Shown here piece after piece: positions 4,947-7,013 of a stretch of DNA of 7,013 bases (positions within the stretch are counted from its first letter, which is position 1; each line of letters opens with the position of its first letter). A program made the translations under genes and the position numbers. A model generated the notes under the pieces. That model ran no database searches and had not been told where the DNA came from. It saw nothing but the letters and a program-made list of their open reading frames with translations. Source of the stretch: DALYCO01 sp964535545 (GTDB taxonomy: Bacteria > Patescibacteriota > Minisyncoccia > Phycocordibacterales > UBA9973). The DNA lies in assembly GCA_964535545.1 (NCBI GenBank), contig CAZHUT010000040.1:1-7013 (forward strand), in the 5' to 3' direction.

Positions 4947-5745
4947 TTTTGTCTGAAATAGTCACTACGACAAGTTTTATGTCCTGACTGAACCACTCTT
5001 TTGCCAGTGCTTCAAAGTGATCGGTTTTTTGAGTAAGATAAAAATCTCGTGAACCCGTCTTGCCGAGCTTTGATTCAATCTCCGGATGTCGTCGGAGATA
5101 GTCGGCAACTTTTACATGTATAAACTCGTCCTGCGAAATGAGTTTGATGTGTGGTCCGATGATCTCTCGGATTTCTTTTTTGAGAATAGGGTAATGAGTG
5201 CAACCTAATACAAGAGTGTCTATCTTTTTTTCTAAGAGTGGTTTCAAGTACTGCTTGAGTAGTGGTGGAATCAGATCCCATTCGCCGTTTTCGATACAGG
5301 GCACAAGTAACGGAGCTTCTTGCTGAAAGACACGGATATGCGTGCTGGCTTTCTTGAATTCTTTCTCATATGTTTTTGATTTTACTGTGGCTACCGTTCC
5401 GAGGACTCCGACACGATCTGATCCCAACGATTCTTCAACTGCAGGAATGATTACACCAAGGACTCGACGATCAGGGTACCGCTTTGGCAAGAATGTTTGC
5501 TGTATGTAACGTAGCGCTTCTGCTGAAGCAGTATTGCAGGCAACGATAATCAAGGCGCAGTCCTGCTGAAAGAGAAATTCCACACCGTTCTGGAGGAACG
5601 AGCAGATGGCTTCCTGGTCTTTGTCGCCGTACGGAAGGTTGACCGTGTCGCCGAGGTAGACATAGTCATAATCAGGCAAAGCACTAACAATGGTTTTCAT
5701 TGTAAATAAGCCGCCGAGACCTGAATCGAATATGCCGATCTTCAT
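4927..5745 (-). CDS. murI: Glutamate racemase
   Basis: MurI interconverts L- and D-glutamate without a cofactor, supplying D-Glu for peptidoglycan, in the cytoplasm. The 272-residue product has the usual length and every key element: IFDSGLGG (Asp7, Ser8), LPYG (residues 37-40, Tyr39), the first catalytic Cys70 in VACNTASA, and the second catalytic Cys182 in LGCTHYP with His184. The ATG at 5745 gives a family-typical MKIGIFDSG start. A -10 box (TATAGT) lies 6 nt upstream, so the mRNA may be leaderless; AGGG before the ATG is only a weak Shine-Dalgarno resemblance. It lies downstream of pyrC on the same strand but is separated by a strong terminator, so it is probably transcribed alone. Its last 20 nt overlap the end of dgkA on the opposite strand. 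Confidence 0.97.
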   Translation of the reverse strand: MKIGIFDSGLGGLFTMKTIVSALPDYDYVYLGDTVNLPYGDKDQEAICSFLQNGVEFLFQQDCALIIVACNTASAEALRYIQQTFLPKRYPDRRVLGVIIPAVEESLGSDRVGVLGTVATVKSKTYEKEFKKASTHIRVFQQEAPLLVPCIENGEWDLIPPLLKQYLKPLLEKKIDTLVLGCTHYPILKKEIREIIGPHIKLISQDEFIHVKVADYLRRHPEIESKLGKTGSRDFYLTQKTDHFEALAKEWFSQDIKLVVVTISDKITEQAR

Positions 5746-5751
5746 AGCCCT

Positions 5752-5757
5752 ACTATA
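5752..5757 (-). promoter_or_regulatory. -10 box of murI, leaderless geometry
   Basis: Read on the minus strand, TATAGT is followed by six bases (AGGGCT) and then the murI ATG, so transcription should start at or next to the start codon. The -35 position (TTTATT, minus strand of 5775-5780 with a 17-nt spacer) is poor and lies just after the T-run of the pyrC terminator. Confidence 0.6.
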
Positions 5758-5782
5758 GCTGAAATATCCTTAAAAATAAAAT

Positions 5783-5816
5783 AAAAAAAACAGGCAGAAG
5801 CTTGCGCTCCTACCTG
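5783..5816 (-). terminator. Intrinsic terminator of pyrC
   Basis: On the minus strand CAGGTAGGAGC pairs with GCTTCTGCCTG over 11 bp (two G-T pairs) around a GCAA loop, a GNRA-type tetraloop, followed by eight T. This is a textbook intrinsic terminator 29 nt after the pyrC stop. Confidence 0.92.
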
Positions 5817-5823
5817 AGGGGAA

Positions 5824-5838
5824 TCGCCACTATGGCGA
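5824..5838. other. Small palindrome between pyrC stop and its terminator
   Basis: TCGCCA (5824-5829) pairs with TGGCGA (5833-5838) around a 3-nt loop. It lies 6 nt past the pyrC stop and just before the main terminator. It may be an accessory 3' hairpin that stabilises the transcript; no T-run follows it on the minus strand. Confidence 0.45.
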
Positions 5839-5844
5839 AAAAGT

Positions 5845-6954
5845 TTATACAGTAGTCAATATTCGTTTTTCCAAAGTCCACGGAATTTTCTGGCCGGCCT
5901 TGAATGGACGAATCTTATTTCCGTTTGCATCGATGAATTCCGGAACCGTCTGCTCCTGATAGTGCAGGGTGATTGTTTCTGCTGAAGGTTTCAGACCGAA
6001 GATTCCCAGGTTATTTACCGACATGAAATTTTCAAACACCAGAATACCTTCATCAGTTTTAAACATACCCATTAAATCAAAAGCCATTGCATATGCTTCA
6101 ACACTTGCTACATGAGCAACACCGCAACGACTGCAAGGCTCATGTTTGTGTATATCAATATGCCATGCATTATCATCACCAGCACCAAACTTATGCTTCT
6201 TTGGTCCAAACATAATTGCCTGACGTAAATAGTCCACATCAGCTTGGGGTTTCAATATTGGCTGACACACATTTTCTACATATGCTCCTGGTTTCCAAGG
6301 AGCTACACCTCCGTGATAGATGGCGTCGGTGTTGTACAAAATATGTTGGGGGGTGACGGTGGCAGTTACGTTATCAGGTGCTTCCTCTACAAACTGAGCT
6401 GCTTCTTTGGTTGTTACATGTTCAACCGAAATAATCAGCTTTGGAAATTTACGGTGAATCTCTGTAAGGGTTTCATCAGTATACACGCGTTCTTTATCCA
6501 CAAAAGGAATCTCTGGTCGAGAGCTGTCAGTTTCCGGATGAATTAACAGCGGGATACCTAATTCCTCCATTACAGCAAACACACTATAAACGTTTTTTAT
6601 TTTTGTAACACCTTTGTCGGAGTTTGTAGTTGCGCCATGAGGGTACAGCTTTACCGCTTTCCATGTACCGTTCTTAAATCCTTCCTCAATATTTTTTGGG
6701 TCGGTATTGTCGGTTAAGTACGCGGTCATTACCAATTCAAATTTTGGCAGGCCCTGGCGTTGCAGTACATACTCAATATCTTCGCGGTATCTCCTGGCAT
6801 GTTGCCATGTGGTAACGGCAATGGTTAAGTTTGGCATAACTACCATGCCCCAGAACTGGCGGGCAACGTAGCCAATAACAAACTGTAGTAATGTAATTAA
6901 TTCGCGTAAATGGCCGTGTCTGTTGAACGGCACTTTAAAGGTTATGTTTTTCAT
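5845..6954 (-). CDS. pyrC: Dihydroorotase, class II (PyrC type)
   Basis: Dihydroorotase cyclises carbamoyl-aspartate to dihydroorotate in pyrimidine synthesis, using a two-zinc site in a TIM barrel. The 369-residue product aligns along its length with E. coli PyrC (about 348). All metal ligands are visible: His13 and His15 (RHGHLRE), carbamylated Lys102 (KLYP), His139 (LLIHPE), His179 (VEHVTTKEAA) and Asp261 (DNAWH, with His265). Substrate-binding Arg17, Asn42 (MPNL) and the flexible-loop Thr109-Thr110 are also present. The usual HLRDG reads HLREL here. About six extra residues sit near 221-228 and CSRC (274-277) matches the CGCAGC area of E. coli. The ATG at 6954 gives the correct spacing to HxH; no Shine-Dalgarno motif precedes it. 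Codon use (TTA, CTG, ACC, some AGA/AGG) differs from murI and the ribosomal genes, possibly reflecting transfer. Confidence 0.95.
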   Translation of the reverse strand: MKNITFKVPFNRHGHLRELITLLQFVIGYVARQFWGMVVMPNLTIAVTTWQHARRYREDIEYVLQRQGLPKFELVMTAYLTDNTDPKNIEEGFKNGTWKAVKLYPHGATTNSDKGVTKIKNVYSVFAVMEELGIPLLIHPETDSSRPEIPFVDKERVYTDETLTEIHRKFPKLIISVEHVTTKEAAQFVEEAPDNVTATVTPQHILYNTDAIYHGGVAPWKPGAYVENVCQPILKPQADVDYLRQAIMFGPKKHKFGAGDDNAWHIDIHKHEPCSRCGVAHVASVEAYAMAFDLMGMFKTDEGILVFENFMSVNNLGIFGLKPSAETITLHYQEQTVPEFIDANGNKIRPFKAGQKIPWTLEKRILTTV

Positions 6955-7013
6955 GCGCTAGAAATTGGTTTTAAAAAATTTGTTATTTTTACCTTACCAC
7001 GAATCTCCAAAAA

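Noticed and set aside
6955..7013. Possible pyrC promoter upstream of its ATG on the minus strand
   Set aside because: The region is A/T-rich but no pair of -35 and -10 boxes with good spacing stands out, and the window ends there.

Overview
The window is about 7 kb of bacterial chromosome of moderate GC content, using the standard stop codons. It falls into two parts. Positions 1-3743 hold the 3' end of tuf followed by rpsJ, rplC, rplD, rplW and rplB, all on the + strand. This is the classic str/S10 ribosomal order, and it ends at a strong terminator straight after rplB. Positions 3744-7013 hold a housekeeping/accessory mix: an unrecognised 176-residue protein (+), an undecaprenol/diacylglycerol kinase of the DgkA family (+), glutamate racemase murI (-), and a class II dihydroorotase pyrC (-).

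The lineage is inferred, not shown. No ribosomal or protein-coding start has a clear Shine-Dalgarno sequence, Lys/Ala-rich tails extend S10, L4 and L23, genes are small and tightly spaced, and the S10 cluster is broken after L2. These fit a Candidate Phyla Radiation (Patescibacteria, Parcubacteria-like) genome, but sequence placement of EF-Tu or L2 would be needed to say so firmly.

The ribosomal block is very compact from rplC to rplB: gaps of 4 and 8 nt, then a 1-nt stop/start overlap. The two longer gaps, tuf-rpsJ (59 nt) and rpsJ-rplC (119 nt), each carry a long hairpin without a terminator T-tract. The right-hand genes look like single transcription units. The unknown gene has a good sigma70 promoter, a roughly 70-nt leader with a long A/T-rich hairpin ending just before its GTG, and its own terminator. 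dgkA and murI each have a -10 box exactly 6 nt before the ATG, predicting leaderless mRNAs, and each -10 sits just past the terminator of the preceding gene. dgkA and murI converge and overlap by 20 nt.

Functionally, tuf to rplB serves translation. MurI supplies D-glutamate and the DgkA-type kinase probably recycles undecaprenol carrier, both for peptidoglycan. PyrC acts in pyrimidine synthesis. I found no mobile element, tRNA, rRNA or CRISPR array, and nothing I would call a new defence or enzymatic system. The best leads are the shared basic tails on ribosomal proteins, the leaderless terminator-promoter modules, and the unknown gene with its leader hairpin.
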